From: Tetracentron sinense
Taxonomy: Eukaryota; Streptophyta; Magnoliopsida; Trochodendrales; Trochodendraceae
Length of the DNA stretch: 64,000 nt
NCBI GenBank assembly: GCA_015143295.1
Contig: CM026560.1
Span: 5,830,501-5,894,500, forward strand
Direction of reading: 5' to 3'
Part shown: positions 42,381 through 54,647 of the stretch, piece after piece
Layout: the number at the start of each line of letters is the position of its first letter
Numbering within the stretch: the stretch's first letter is position 1
The notes under the pieces: model-generated
Told to the model about the DNA's origin: nothing
What the model saw: only the letters and a program-made list of their open reading frames with translations
Databases searched by the model: none
Program-made: the position numbers and the translations under genes

Positions 42381-43429
42381 GGTTTTCAATATAAGGGCAA
42401 AACTTTCATTTTATCAATCAAAATGGCTTCTCAAAACTTCTACTAAGTGTTTGTCTTGCACATCCATGGATCGATCCATCTGCGGTGCATTCGATTTATG
42501 TTTTTATTTTAGAGGAGAGAATCAATCAAGGTGAATTTATTGTCAATTCTTTTCCATGGAATTAATAAGGTTAAGTATACTTAGGCAAGATTCCATAACT
42601 TTGGTTAATTCGTGTGTAATCAATTGTTTCCTCACTAATCATTATCTCCATCTACATCTTTTTTGGTCTTCTCCTTCCCCTTTTAGAGCCTTCAGGTAGT
42701 AAAAGATTATGTCTGTTTTTTGTCTTTAGTGCATTTTTTTGTCCATAGAAACCACACAAAATAAGTCTCCTAAATGTCTATTTGAATCTCTTTTATGCAG
42801 CCATCTCATTTTCCCATAAAATAACATTAGTATCACTATATTTGTGGTTGTACTGTTGTACATACTTTTACTTTCTATTGAGTTCTGTTTTACTATTAGT
42901 GATTTAATACATGTTTATATGTTTCCTTTATGTCTTTTGCGATCTTGTGGACCATTTCTTAGTAGAACAATTAATTTTGTGAATACTACTAGACTACTTT
43001 GTTGTGCATGATTGAAGTTTCATATAGATCTTTTTAAAAAAAGGATTTAGACACATAATTTTATGAATACAACTATTCTACCTTGTTGTGAATGAGTGGA
43101 GTTTATGTTTTTGTGCAAATTAAAAATTTCTTTTATGCTCTTGTACAAACTACATCAGTTCAAACTCCAAAATCTCATAATTAGCAAATAACAATATATA
43201 AGTAATATTGAACCCCCAAATTATAGCTTTGCCCAAGTCACTAGTCGAGCGTTTTGTACACATCTACTCATAGAAGTTTCAAGAAGGGGGCACAACAAAA
43301 TTACTCTACCTATGATATTGCGTTCTATACCATAGTCCAAGCTTTGGAAATTTGGAGACATTATTTGATTGAAAGGCTTGTAGGTAGACCATGAAGTCCT
43401 ATAGTTCATTTCTCAAAAACGTGAAATAG

Positions 43430-43960
43430 AATAAACGCAAAATGATGCCTTTTGTACAAGAATGTACTTTTTTAGTACAACACAAGCTGGGATTGCAAAA
43501 CAAGGTGGTTGATGTTCTAGGAGAGTTTATTTACCAAAGATTGTCAGCTAATTTTGTAGGGTATGAGGTGATTATAAAAAAAATCAATGTAGTAAAAATG
43601 TCGCCTAGGGCAGTGCTTGGGCCATCGCCTCGCCTAGCCAGGACCCCTATTGCCTAGATAAGGATCTAGGTAGGCACTAACTAAATCTTGTATAATATTA
43701 TATAATCTAAATAGGAAAGAAGTCAAATTTGGCCGCCTAGGCATCGCCTGGCCTTCAGAACCCTCTGCCTCTATTGCCTTGGTGTCATTTGGACGCTTTG
43801 ACAACACTGAGAAAAATACAAGGCTGATTTGTATCTCCAAGCTGTTTATGAAGTGTGTCAAGCCGGATCTCGTGAGTAGTGGCTGAATTTGTAAGAGGTG
43901 ACGCCCCTCAAATTATGCTTACCTGAATGTTCATTGTGAGTTTTACTAATTGCCAAATTG
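43430..43960 (+). pseudogene. Gypsy RNase H-integrase linker fragment, split by a MITE
   Basis: Blocks PFVQECTFLVQHKLGLQNK and VVDVLGEFIYQRLSA (43443-43560), then after the MITE YKADLYLQAVYEVCQAGS (43818-43870), match the end of gypsy RNase H and the start of the integrase zinc region. The frame is nearly continuous across 43585-43809. Beyond 43870 only weak similarity remains. Confidence 0.7.
43585..43809. mobile_element. hAT-type MITE, 225 bp, CCTAGG-rich
   Basis: The ends CAATGTAGTAAAAATGTCG and (inverted) CAGTGTTGTCAAAGCGTCC are imperfect terminal inverted repeats. The 8-bp flanks AAAAAAAT (43577-43584) and AGAAAAAT (43810-43817) agree at seven positions. Subterminal GCCTAGG and GCCTCGCC motifs are dense. 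It interrupts the gypsy fragment 43430-43960. Confidence 0.82.
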
Positions 43961-44469
43961 TGTGGGGTCCATTTGTGAGGTCATTTGGTAGGAACACGAG
44001 CTTAATTTGGTGACAGAGAGGTAATTTTAACCCAAATTGTAGCAGGACGTCTATAGGCATGTGATAGGCGCTGCATGTGCTAGGTTTCAGACGGACAGAA
44101 GTAGGACAGAGACTTACATTCTCCTTTATGAGCTCCTTAGGTTGAGATTTGCATGGATATTTTTTTTTGGTTTACCGTTGACAACAAGGAGTATGAATTC
44201 GGTATTTGTTTTTAGTCTAAATTAACACTTAATTTATAATGTCTAATGTATTTTGGCTTTTAAAAAAATCTTGTTGAGTATATTTCACTCTAATTTTCAT
44301 AATAGACATTGCAAATATTTGGAGCCATTGTCTAACATATATAGTTGGTGATTACTTTTTAATTGTTTGTTGGAATCCAAAATCAACCATATGATGATTG
44401 AACATTATCCGTCTTTTAATATGTACATGAGCAAAAAGGTAAATCTAAATTTTAGTGTTTTTTGCCTAT

Positions 44470-44713
44470 AATTTTTTTTTATGGCTAAATAATTTATAAA
44501 GTATTACATATGTGTGTGCACACACATATATACGTATATATATGTATTATCTTTAATTAGTTATATATTTTTTTGCAATATTCTTATTTATTTGTTAAAA
44601 TGAGATAGCGCAAGGCTTTCTTGTGAAACTTAAGCCTCACGCCTCGAGGGATACACCTTACACATCTTGAGGTCCCAGCGCCTCGCCCCACACCTTCGTG
44701 TTTTAAAATATTG
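44470..44713 (-). mobile_element. Partial hAT-type MITE related to 31423-31908
   Basis: Its reverse complement begins CAATATTTTAAAA and continues through ACCTCAAGATGTGT, GAGGCTTAAG and TTTTAACAAATAAAT, collinear with the left half of the element in the LINE. A TA/CA microsatellite (about 44513-44545) corresponds to the one there. The other end was not located. The 43961-44469 interval holds no recognised feature. Confidence 0.7.
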
Positions 44714-44717
44714 TTCT

Positions 44718-45597
44718 GAAGCTATGATATCTCACGATGCTGCATTTTGTAACGAAGCAATTGTAGACGAGATGCACGTGATCTTGTCTACTAATAGTTG
44801 GACATTGGTTGATCTGCCTCTTGGTAATATGCCCATAGGATGTAAGTGGGTCTGAAACCAGATGGAACAATTGAAAACTTCAAAACCAGGATGGTTTTAG
44901 AGGGGACTGGTGTAATTATCAGCCTTTTTGTGCATGACATGCTCATATTCACCACTGACTTGAAAACTGTCAATATGTCTGGATTGCATAACCATGTAAA
45001 AGGGCTTATCGCTGATGGCAAAGTGGCTTTAGTATGTGAAATCTAAAGACAATTTGGTGGAACCATTATCCAAGTCAGTGTTTTAAAATCCGAAAACTCG
45101 ACTCGACTCGGAAACTTACCGAGTAGAGTCAACTTGGAAACTCGGTCAAAACTCGTCTGAGTAATGACACCTAAAACTCAAACATATTTAATATTTTTCT
45201 AATACTATATATATGGTATAAATTCAAAATTAATGATAAACCATGCCTAAAATGAGATATATAATTCAATATATACTAAACATCCCCCTTTTGTTTCGTA
45301 TTTATACTTAAAAGTTAAGAGTGGGTGGGGTGTGTTAAAAAAAAGAAATAAAACATAATTTGTTCACTCGGGTAGGCCGGTTTACTTGATTTTTTGGTTT
45401 AACAAAAAAAGTACAAAACTCGGGCGAGTTACAAAGTTTTTATTATCAAAACCGAGTTTTACCTCAAACTCGACTCGAAACCTGACCGAGTTGAATTGAC
45501 TCGCCAAGTTTTAATACTATGATCCAAGTGACCTGAAAAAGACATGGTTTTGTGTACATTGAGAGGAATGAGATTGAATACTTGTATGCAGAGTCGT
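44718..45597 (+). pseudogene. Copia RT scrap with internal deletion, split by a MITE
   Basis: Motifs CNEAIVDEMHVILSTNSWTL, PIGCKWV and KPDGTIENFKTRMVLEG (44750-44900) are followed directly by ISLFVHDMLIFTTDLKTVN, where the catalytic YVDD has become FVHD. Hence a large piece of RT between them is deleted. After the MITE 45076-45521 a degraded RNase H end continues to 45597, the left edge of the gypsy element. Confidence 0.78.
45076..45521. mobile_element. hAT-type MITE, 446 bp, with perfect 8-bp duplication
   Basis: The ends CAGTGTTTTAAAATCCG and (inverted) CATAGTATTAAAACTTGG are flanked by ATCCAAGT at 45068-45075 and 45522-45529. Subterminal regions repeat CGACTCG, CTCGG and ACTCGGTCAAAACTCG-like words on both sides. 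No coding capacity. Confidence 0.93.
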
Positions 45598-46667
45598 TGA
45601 TGCGGATATCCAGAAGCCCAATGAATTTCAGGTTTACCAGAGGCGGAGGAAGAAAACCCCCATGTCACTTTGGATAGATGACTTTAGGTATTGAAGACCT
45701 CATATACATACATAGATCATTAGGAAGACCCCACACTGGGAAGGTAGCATATGGGTTGATTTAATATGATTTAACATAGTTTTAAAGCCCAATGGCTGGT
45801 CTTTAAGCTAGTGAGGAAACAATTTATTAGTATTGAGTTATTATAGTATTTTATGTGTTTTCGTTATTTGAGTCTTTTTACCATTAGGGTTTCAACTATT
45901 TAAAGACTTTTTTTCTGTAAATTTTTAGTTAGTGAATGATAATCAAAGAATAAAGTGTTTTTGAGTATTCTCCTGTGAGGGGATTTGGTGTGATGCCATG
46001 GGAGTGATTCCCTAAAGCTAAGTTATACTTTTTGATATTTTTCTTGCTTGTTCTCATTTAGTTCTTTTGATTCCCTGTTTTGTTCTTGAAACCCTAACCT
46101 ATCAAAACCCTAGTTGAAACCACTCAACCCTAACCCTAACCCTTCAACCAACAGCCACCCCAGCCCCTCCTCTTTGCTGTCCCAGTTTCCCAGCAGCCCT
46201 ATAATGCCTGTCCCAGCCTGTTTCCACTTTGTAAACCTGTCCCCATGACAGTTACATCCCTTTAATACTTTTTCTATTTCAGTTACAGTGTTTATGCAAT
46301 TGCAAAACCCTAAAATAACTATACCTAAACCCTAATTGAATTTCTAAAACCCTAATCATTAAAATCCCAAAACCTTAACCCTATACAACCCTTCGAAACC
46401 CTAGAAAAGGTTAAAAAATTTATAATGAGTTAATAGCTAACCCCTAAGCTTATAGAAATATAAAATTCCATACAACCCTCGCGATATAATTGAGGGCCAT
46501 ATTTGTAGGTTTATGACGTGACCTTTAATCATCATAAAATTGCTTTCTTGAATTTTCTGGAATAATTATTTGTGATCAGATTGTTACTTTATAATTGTCA
46601 TTATTATTGTCAATTCAATCTTGATCTCATCACACTAGATTTTAGGCCATTGCATAGTCATACATCA
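45598..46667 (+). repeat. 5' LTR of gypsy G2 with telobox cluster
   Basis: It starts TGATGCGGATATCC and ends CATACATCA. A TATA-like CTATTTAAAG lies near 45897. The downstream part (46089-46400) holds six AAACCCTA motifs and the run CCCTAACCCTAACCC (46128-46142). It aligns throughout with 58345-59442. Confidence 0.92.
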
Positions 46668-46671
46668 ACTG

Positions 46672-46683
46672 TGGTATCAAAGC
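46672..46683 (+). promoter_or_regulatory. Primer-binding site of gypsy G2
   Basis: TGGTATCAAAGC, complementary to initiator tRNA-Met apart from one base, four bases after the 5' LTR. Confidence 0.88.
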
Positions 46684-46787
46684 TTAAGGTTTGAGCTTAG
46701 GGAGTGGATCTTGCATTTAGATTTAGGAGTCCATCATCATTGTTTGCATAACATTTTTTTTAAGGACACCCTAAAGTCACCTTGTGT

Positions 46788-47080
46788 ATGCCCACACGTA
46801 GTGGTTATGATTACCAGCCCGACATGGAGTCTTCGCAGTTGAACAAATCAACAAACTTCTAGAGTCCCTCAATGATTGTCTAGCTAACATGGAAGCCAAG
46901 ATGGAGGAACAAAATACCGGCATCAATAATACCATCACTCGCTTATGTGTAGTAGAGACCTTCCTTCATCATTACGATGCTAGGGTAGATGATAGAGGTA
47001 GATGTGATTGAGGTATTGGCGCGATGCGCAGTAGAGGGAGAGTTGGTCCGCAATATCATGAGGTCTATCAAGATCCATAT
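46788..47080 (+). pseudogene. Gypsy G2 gag, N-terminal part
   Basis: It opens MPTRSGYDYQPDMESS. After one frameshift it continues INKLLESLNDCLANMEAKME and RVGPQYHEVYQDPY. The last codons are split by the solo LTR at 47081, and the frame resumes at 52130 (YDPDERVMKTVRVEAPK) once one CATAT copy is removed. Confidence 0.85.
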
Positions 47081-47855
47081 TGTGACGCCCTGAACCCGCG
47101 CCCGGGGAATCAAGTTCCAAGACGCGTGTTCGTTCGTCATAACCACGCATGCGGAAGACTTTACCCGTGAAAATGCTGGAATTTTTCAACTTTTCTTATG
47201 AGCTTACATAAACAATAACTAGTCATCACAATAACCCATCATAAACAAATGCGATACCTCACTGGCTACCGTAGCCCTTACTTTTGACGCCACAACTGCG
47301 CTAGAACATTTTCCAAATTCTATCAAGCTACCCGCTTCAGAATCTGAAAACATGAAATGAGAGGAGTGAGCCATAGAGCCTAGCAAAATCCATAATCCAT
47401 CTAGGCTATTTTACACTTAGTAATACACATCAGAATGATATAATAATACCGCTCAATTTCCATATTACAATAGTAAATAATATCGTAAATCGTGACCCAA
47501 GGTCACCTGGAGTTATTTCACTCTAACCGAGGTTCCCAACCTTCAAATATTTTCCATTGTCAAATTCATCCAATATCAACTGTGTTTACAACACTAGGTT
47601 ACCGTTCCAGATAACCGCTCATTCTCTATTCTCGAGTCCACAGACTCGATCGACCAGGCCTTCACCTGCATACAACTTCTATCCCTGAGTTCACAGACTC
47701 GACTATCAATTGATCGGGCTCATGCCCATTCTAACCATACCTTGAGTCTTTAGACTCAATACAAGATCATACAACTATCTGACTTAGCCACAGTGAGAAC
47801 CTTGTCCTCACGACATCTTTTTCAGATAATACTACCATCGCCTTCCTTGACCTAG

Positions 47856-50070
47856 TCAAAGAGGATCTATGGATATCATTCTACCCACTCCTGACTATCA
47901 CTCACAGAGGATTGCACCACACCACCACTCCTGACCTAGTTAAAGAGGATCTATGGATATCAAATCCACCCACCCCCGACTATCAGTCACGGAGGACTAA
48001 CATAACCCACCACTCCAGACTTAGCCAAAGAGGATCTATGGATATCAAATCCACCCACTCCCAACTATCATCACTCCTGACCTAGTCAAAGAGGATCTAT
48101 GGATATCAAATCCACCCACCCCCAACTATCAGTCACGGAGGACTAACATAACCCACCACTCCAGACCTAGCCAAAGAGGATCTATGAATATCAAATTCAC
48201 TCACTCCCAACTATCAGTCATGGAGGACTACATAACACCACCACTCCAGACCTAGCCAAAGAGGATCTATGGATAACACTCCACCCATTCCCGACGATCA
48301 GTCATGTACCTCGCCAAAGAGAATCCATGGACATTATTCCACTCACTCCTGACGATCAGTCATGTACCTCGCCAAAGAGGATCTATGGATATTATTCCAA
48401 CCACTCCCGACTATCAGTTATAGACATGGTTCAAAATATCAGTATCGGTCGCTGTATCGGTAAGTCCAAAATAGGATACGTATCGGCATATTGGTATCGT
48501 ATCGGTTGGATATGGTGGAAAAATTAAGGATACACTAAAAAAAACTTGTATACGCAAGGAAAAATTTGGATACCTTGTATAAAACCTCTTTTAATGTAAA
48601 TATAAGCTAAAAACAAACTAAATGAAGACCTTCAACTACATTTATAATCATACATATGAGAGTTAACAAATTTATAAGTTAAAAAAGGCGTGCACGCTGA
48701 TAAATATGTATGAAAATACAAACCATAGTTACTTAACCAAGTGATAGAAGCTCACTTGCATTCATAAATCAAAATATGAAAATACATAAACCCTTGTATT
48801 CACAAATCAAATTGCATACATGATAGAAGCTCAATACCACATTGAGCTTCCTGCCGGCTCATACTCTATCAATCTGGGATCAGGAATTGAGTAGAGTGAT
48901 ACATTATAAGTGGTCCTGACATGATGACACCACTGTGTCCAAGTCATCAACGTGCAGTACATGCCCAGATACATTTGTACATATGCCTGCTGCTGAGTCG
49001 TGATCTGTTCATAACTGTCAGTCGAAGACTGGGACTGAGCATCATAACCAGTGATTCCTGATAAGTAGGGTTGGGTTAGGGCATTATAACCAGTGGCTCC
49101 TAATAAATAGGTCAGGGTTGGGGCATCATAACCAGGGGGATAACCTTATTTACATATTAATATCAAAAGTAAATGAAAATAATATCATTTACTTAAATAT
49201 TATATTATGTAAATAAGTTGTGTGTATCCGGTTTGAATTGTGAATCCTAGTGTAAATGGAAGGAGACAAAAAATTAACTGAAAAATCCCTGTATTGAGTC
49301 TATCGGACCTGTATCGGCTCTCGATACAGTGGAGTTTTTTTTTCCAGCGTACCAGTGTATCGGGTAGCTCTAAATAGGATACGTATCGGTCGATACGTAT
49401 CGATATTTTAAACTATGGTAATAGAGGACTACATAACACCACCACTCCAGACCTAGCCAAAGAGGATCTATGGATAACACTCCACCCACTCCCGACAATC
49501 AGTCACGTACCTACATTATTCCACCCACTCCCGACGATCAGTCACGTACCTCGCCAAAGAGGATCTATGGATATTATTCCACCCACTCCCGACTATCAGT
49601 CATGGAGGATTAACATAACCCACCACTCCAGACATAGTCAAAGAGGATCTATGGATATCAAATCCACCCACTCCCGACTATCAGTCACGAAGGACTACAT
49701 AACATCACCACTCCAGCCCTAGCCAAAGAGGATCTATGGATAACACTCCACCCACTCTCTACGATCAGTCACGTACCTCACCAAAGAGGATCCATGGACA
49801 TTATTCCGCCAACTCTCGACGATCAGTTACATACCTTACCAAAGAGGATTTATGGATATTATTCTACCCACTCTCGACTATCAGTCACGAAGGATTAACA
49901 TAACCCACCACTCCAGACCTAACCAAAGAGGATCTATGGATATCAAATCCACCTACTCCCGACTATCAGTCACGGAGGACTATACGACATCACCACTCCT
50001 GACCTAGTCAAAGAGGATCTATGCATAATAATCCATCCACTCTCGACTATCAGTCACGGAGGACTATACT
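47856..50070. repeat. 85/58-bp tandem array within the solo LTR
   Basis: Roughly twenty head-to-tail units begin with CCAAAGAGGATCTATGGATA. A long type of about 85 bp contains GGAGGACTAACATAACCCAC. A short type of about 58 bp lacks that part and ends CAGTCACGTAC. Long and short units alternate in blocks on both sides of the MITE 48425-49417, showing that the array existed before the MITE arrived. Confidence 0.92.
48425..49417 (+). mobile_element. hAT-type TIR element of the 'GTATCGG' family, 993 bp
   Basis: The ends CATGGTTCAAAATATC and (inverted) CATAGTTTAAAATATC are flanked by GTTATAGA (48417-48424) and GTAATAGA (49418-49425), a near-perfect 8-bp duplication. It interrupts one repeat unit of the tandem array. 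Subterminal GTATCGGT/GATACGTATCG words are abundant. It is collinear with 39108-40083 in several blocks; an interior stretch (about 48830-49140) is specific to this copy. Confidence 0.9.
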
Positions 50071-52129
50071 TCAACCTTGGTTAGGTTTTCTAACCACCGA
50101 GTAACCTCAGTTAACCCAAGCCTTCGCTTGATTAACTGAAACAGTTGGGCCTCGCTCCCGTAGACTAAATCCGATAACATACCTTCCCATTAGAGAACAT
50201 TTCCAGGCTAATGGATGTCTCCATTGCCTTACACGACACTCAGACAGATTTTTTGACACCCTAGGGTGACGATCCAACCTATCTGGGACCTAACCCAGGC
50301 TCCCCGAGGGTCCACCTGAAGTCCACACACCATCACAATCCAAAAATACAAGTCTGGGCACTGACGATCAATCGCCAGTGCTGGGTGATCAGTCGCCCAG
50401 TACACAGTGAGCCTAAATCCGGGGTTTTGACACCCGAGACCGAGGGCTACAACCTTCTACTCATTTTCCACGCATATCCAACCCTTTCACACATCACATA
50501 GAGGTCTCCGATCCTTTTCCTTTCACGCCATAAATTAAACACGCCATTCCATATAAAAATATAGCATAAATAAGGGAAAAAAGAAGAGAGGGAGAGGGAG
50601 AGGGAGAGGGATTTTACCCATTTTACGCATACAACGGGTCTTAGACCCTTTTTCATCTACGCTATAAAGCAAGAACATCATTCACAACAAGAAAAACATA
50701 TTTAAAGGGAAAATAGGAAAGAGGGAAAATAGATTTTACCTCTTTCACGAACGGACACCGCCAACGCGCTCGGGAGGATGATCAAACCTAAGGTGAAGCT
50801 CCTCGCCTTCACACCTTCACTTTCTCTCTCTAGCTTTCTCCTTTTCTCTCTCTACACGTCGATTGAGGCGTCAGAGACGAAATTAAACGCTGCCAATGCG
50901 TCGGGAGCGTCGAAGTACCCCAAGGTAGACTTCCTCTTCTTTCTCTCTCTTCCTTTCTCTCTCCTGACTCTCTCTAAAGAGGTTCGGGCAGTACTTCTGT
51001 GCTCTGCAGAAATTGTGAGAAAATGAAGGGTTTAACCCTCTTTATATAAGCAATGGGGTGAGATCATGTGCAAAAGCAAATGACTAATAAGGTGTGGAAA
51101 GTTAAAGTTGACCGGGTAAACTCTTTGACCGGTTGACTTTTTGACCGTTTTTCTGATTTTTCACACATACAAGCCTCCAAAACTTTATTAAATACCATCC
51201 GATTTTAATGAAACTTCAGGTGACCGAACTAGGGGCAGTCCGACACCAACTACAAAAATTTCGGGGAAAAATACTGAGTTTTGACAGTCAAAAGTAAATT
51301 TGGAAGAAAACTGCAAAACCTATTAATTTCCTGATTTCGGACACAAAACATGTTGCCGTTTCTTCATATGAGATAATAAATAGACGAAACGATAGGTGGT
51401 AGTCCTCACGGCTGACCTGCATGCTGTGGTACCAGTCGCACGGATTTCTATTAGAATCCTTGCGAACTATCGAGTCTTAACGGAACTCTGAAAATCTGTA
51501 ATTTCCCGTTTTCTCTCGAGTTTTTTACATACAAGACCTCCGTGGTCTCACGAATCGATACGCAATGGAACCGAAACAATAGGTGAACGAACTAAGGGCG
51601 ATCCGACACCTACTGTACGAATTTCAGGAAAAAATGATGAGTTTTGACAGTAAAAAGTAAGTCCAGAAGAAAATTACAAAACCCACCAATTTTCTAGTTT
51701 TGAACACAAAATATATTGCCGTTTCTTCATATGAGATGATGAACTGCCGAAACGACAGATAGTCGTCCATAGGGTCTACCAACACGCAGTGGTATGAGTT
51801 TCACGAATTTCTATGTCGACAAGTTGAAAATACGGAGGATCGACAAAATATCCGACTTAGTGTATTTCCTGGGGTTTTGGACACCGATCGCATTGCGGCA
51901 ACGTGAATCGATACATGACGAAACCAGCACGATGGATTATTGTTTCGATAGCCGACCAATACGTTATGTGCGATTTTCGAGGAAAAACACTGAAGTTTTA
52001 CCAGTACAATCTAATCCCGAACAAAACCCCCTTTTTACCAATTTAACAAATAATTAACTAATTAACCTCCATTAAGGACCCATATACGCATAATTTTATT
52101 ATATTAAAATTCCTGGTCGTTACTCATAT

Positions 52130-52545
52130 GATCCTGATGAACGAGTGATGAAGACAGTGAGAGTTGAGGCCCCAAAAATATTATGGTCTACTCGACCCAA
52201 AGACCTTTCTTGACTGGTTATCATATATGGACCATTATTTTGAGTGGTATGATATGTCAGAGGGTTGGCAAGTTAGGTTTGCTAAAATGAAATTGGTGGG
52301 CCATGCTAAATTGTATTGGACCATTATGGGATATCGGGCGAGCACCCTATTACTCAATGGAATGAGATGAAAGAGAAACTTAAAGAAAAATATCTTCCCC
52401 TCTCTTATCATCAAAGGTTAATGGACCAATGACAGTCCCTTCGTCAAGGGGAGTAGTCAATCCAAGTGCTTTAGATGTCATGGCTTCGGGCACTATTCAT
52501 ATCAGTGTCCCACAAAAGACTACCAAAAACCTACTTCTCGAGGGG
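52130..52545 (+). pseudogene. Gypsy G2 gag, C-terminal part with zinc knuckle
   Basis: KYYGLLDPKTFLDWLSYMDH and RFAKMKLVGHAKLYW are the core of the retrotransposon gag domain. KLKEKYLPLSYHQRLMDQ follows, then the CCHC knuckle CFRCHGFGHYSYQC (about 52469-52510). Frameshifts at about 52365 and 52430. The protein forms particles and binds RNA. Confidence 0.88.
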
Positions 52546-53110
52546 ACATACGAGGAAGAGCTAGGAGAATGGGACGAAGGAGCCCATGAATCTGACATCG
52601 GAGCTAGTGATGAGCACTGTGAGAGCATTGAAATGTGTCTTGCCTATGTTAGGAAAATCCCGTATCATCTTGAAGAGAGTGACATCACACGAATGATGGT
52701 AGTGAGGTGTGCCTTAGCTCAACAAAAAAGAAATGATGACTGCGGTGAAAAGAATTGCAAAGTTATTATTGATAGCGGGAGTTATACGGATGTAGTCTCA
52801 TCCAACACTATTTCTCGCTTAGGTCTGTCACCAGTTGCCCATCGTGTGCCATACCGAGTGGCATGGATTGACAAGTCATCAATTCCAGTCTCCCAGAGGT
52901 GTCAAGTCCCGATTCTGTTTTCTTCTTATAACGACATCTTATGGTGTGATGTTTTGCTTATGGACGTAGGTCCTAATTTTGGGTAGGCCATGGTTATACG
53001 ACATGGATGTGACACTATTCGGCATATCGAATACGTGTTCTTTTACGCATGATGGCAAGAGGATCAAGTTGAATCCTCTCCCACCCCAAATCACAACAGA
53101 TGAAAAATGA
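52546..53110 (+). pseudogene. Gypsy G2 protease
   Basis: An uninterrupted stretch contains RMMVVRCALAQQKRND, the catalytic motif VIIDSGSYTDVVSSNT (Asp in D-S-G) and VPILFSSYNDILWCDVLLMD. The flap-end RPWLYDMDVTLF and SFTHDGKRIKLNPLP follow in another frame from about 52985. This is a retropepsin that matures gag-pol. Confidence 0.88.
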
Positions 53111-53159
53111 GACAAGTGTAAAAACGAGAAACCCTTATCTAAACCTACTAACGAGTATC

Positions 53160-53900
53160 CATAAGAGGTGGAATCTGTTTTGAGAGAGTACCAGGACATA
53201 TTCCCTGAAGATCTGTAGATGAGCTTCCTCCGATGTGTGATATTCAGCACGTGATCGATCTCGTCCCTGGGGCAACATTTCCAAATCTGCCCCATTATAG
53301 AGCGAACCCCACAGAGCACACAGAGTTGAAGAGGAAAATTGAAGAGCTTCTTAGAAAGGGGTTCATCCGAGAAAGATTAAGCCTTTGTGCTGTGCCTGCA
53401 CTCCTCACACCTAAGTAAGATGGATCATGACGAATATGTGTGGACAACAGGGCAATAAACAAAATCACGGTCAAATATCAGTTCCCTAAACCGAGGCTTG
53501 ACGATATGTTGGATATGATGGCGGGTGCCATTATATTCTCTAAGATTGACCTTAAAAGTGGTTACCATCAAATCCGCGTTCGTTCAGGGGATGAATGGAA
53601 AACTGCCTTTTAACCAAAGGATGGTCTATACGAGTGGTTAGTCATGCCTTTTAGGTTATCGAATGCCCCAAGTACTTTTATGAGGATCATCACACAGGTG
53701 TTAAGTCCGTTTATAGGCAAGTTCTTGGTTGTTTATTTTGATGACATCCTGATTTATAGCACCTCCAAGGAACAACACCTTACTCGTTTAAGGCAAGTTT
53801 GTGAAACTCTTAGAAAAGAGAAATTTATTTGCAAACCTTAAGAAGTGTTCGTTCATGTTTAGTCAAGCAATCTTCTTAGGGTTTGTTGTGTCATCTGACG
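53160..53900 (+). pseudogene. Gypsy G2 reverse transcriptase
   Basis: Motifs: [79 protein letters not shown] (catalytic Asp), [18 protein letters not shown] and [11 protein letters not shown] (catalytic Y-F-D-D). Stop codons at about 53217, 53416, 53612 and 53839 interrupt the frame. The catalytic aspartates are intact. Confidence 0.92.
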
Positions 53901-54099
53901 AGAATGTCTACGGATCTAGAGAAAGTTAAGTTCATCGTTGATTGGTCTGAGCTGAAGAATATCCACGAGGATCGCAGCTTTCACGGGTTAGCCACATTCT
54001 ATCAGCGATTCATTCGTGGGTTCTGTACCATCATGGCCCCCTATCACTAATTGTATCAAAAAGAGGGAATTTCGATGGACTAATGCCACTGCTAAGGAA

Positions 54100-54647
54100 T
54101 TTAAGGAGATTAATCTAGGATGACTGAGGCTCCTATCATAAGTCATCCTGACTTTTCTAAAGTCTTTAAAGTTGCGTGTGATGCATCTGGTGTTGGTATA
54201 GGCGAAGTGTTGAGCTAGGAGGGTCACCTAATTGCATACTTTAATGAGAAATTAAATGTTGCGAAACAAAAATACTCCACTTATGACCGTGAGTTCTATG
54301 CGATAGTTCAGGCTTTAAGATATTGTAGACATTATTTACTACCACAGGAATTCGTGTTTGTTCTTCGACCATGAGGCCTTGCGATATCTCAATTCCCAGA
54401 AGAAATTAAATCCATGACATGCGAAGTGGGTTGAATTCCTTCAAGAGTACACTTTTGCATTGACACACAAAGCAGGGGTTGAGAACAAGCTAGCGGATGC
54501 ACTTAGCCGCAAGATAGCGTTGTTACACTCTATAAGTGTAGAGGTGACTAGGTTTGAGCAGTTAAGAGATGATTAGCAATGTGTCTAGATTTCGGGGAGT
54601 TGTATACTTCACTCTTGAGTGATTAATTGGGAAGTGACAACGGATTT
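54100..54647 (+). pseudogene. Gypsy G2 RNase H
   Basis: [20 protein letters not shown] (Asp of the first strand), LIAYFNEKLNVAKQKYSTYD, REFYAIVQALRYCRHYL (Glu helix), LNSQKKLNP, HAKWVEFLQEYTFALTHKAG and NKLADALSRKIALL. Two frameshifts. The linker to integrase (FGELYTSLL) is cut by the solo LTR starting at 54648. Confidence 0.9.

Larger units (their letters stand above)
47081..52124 (-). repeat. Solo gypsy LTR, about 4 kb without its MITE, with a tandem array
   Basis: It begins TGTGACGCCCTG and ends CTGGTCGTTACT (terminal A apparently mutated to T), flanked by perfect 5-bp duplications CATAT at 47076-47080 and 52125-52129. Removing it restores the gag frame of G2. On the minus strand a TATA motif CTTATATAAA lies at 51041-51050, so more than 3 kb is R/U5, including the tandem array at about 47856-50070. 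CT-rich runs at 50820-50970 and 50585-50610 are low-complexity and account for the open frames there. Confidence 0.9.

Noticed and set aside
47856-50070. CRISPR-like array
   Set aside because: Units are contiguous tandem repeats without unique spacers, in a plant LTR. Not a CRISPR array.
50778-51026. Small protein gene with a hydrophobic Ser/Leu-rich N-terminus
   Set aside because: The frame is produced by CT-rich low-complexity sequence inside the solo LTR 47081-52124, immediately before the LTR TATA region. No independent support for coding.
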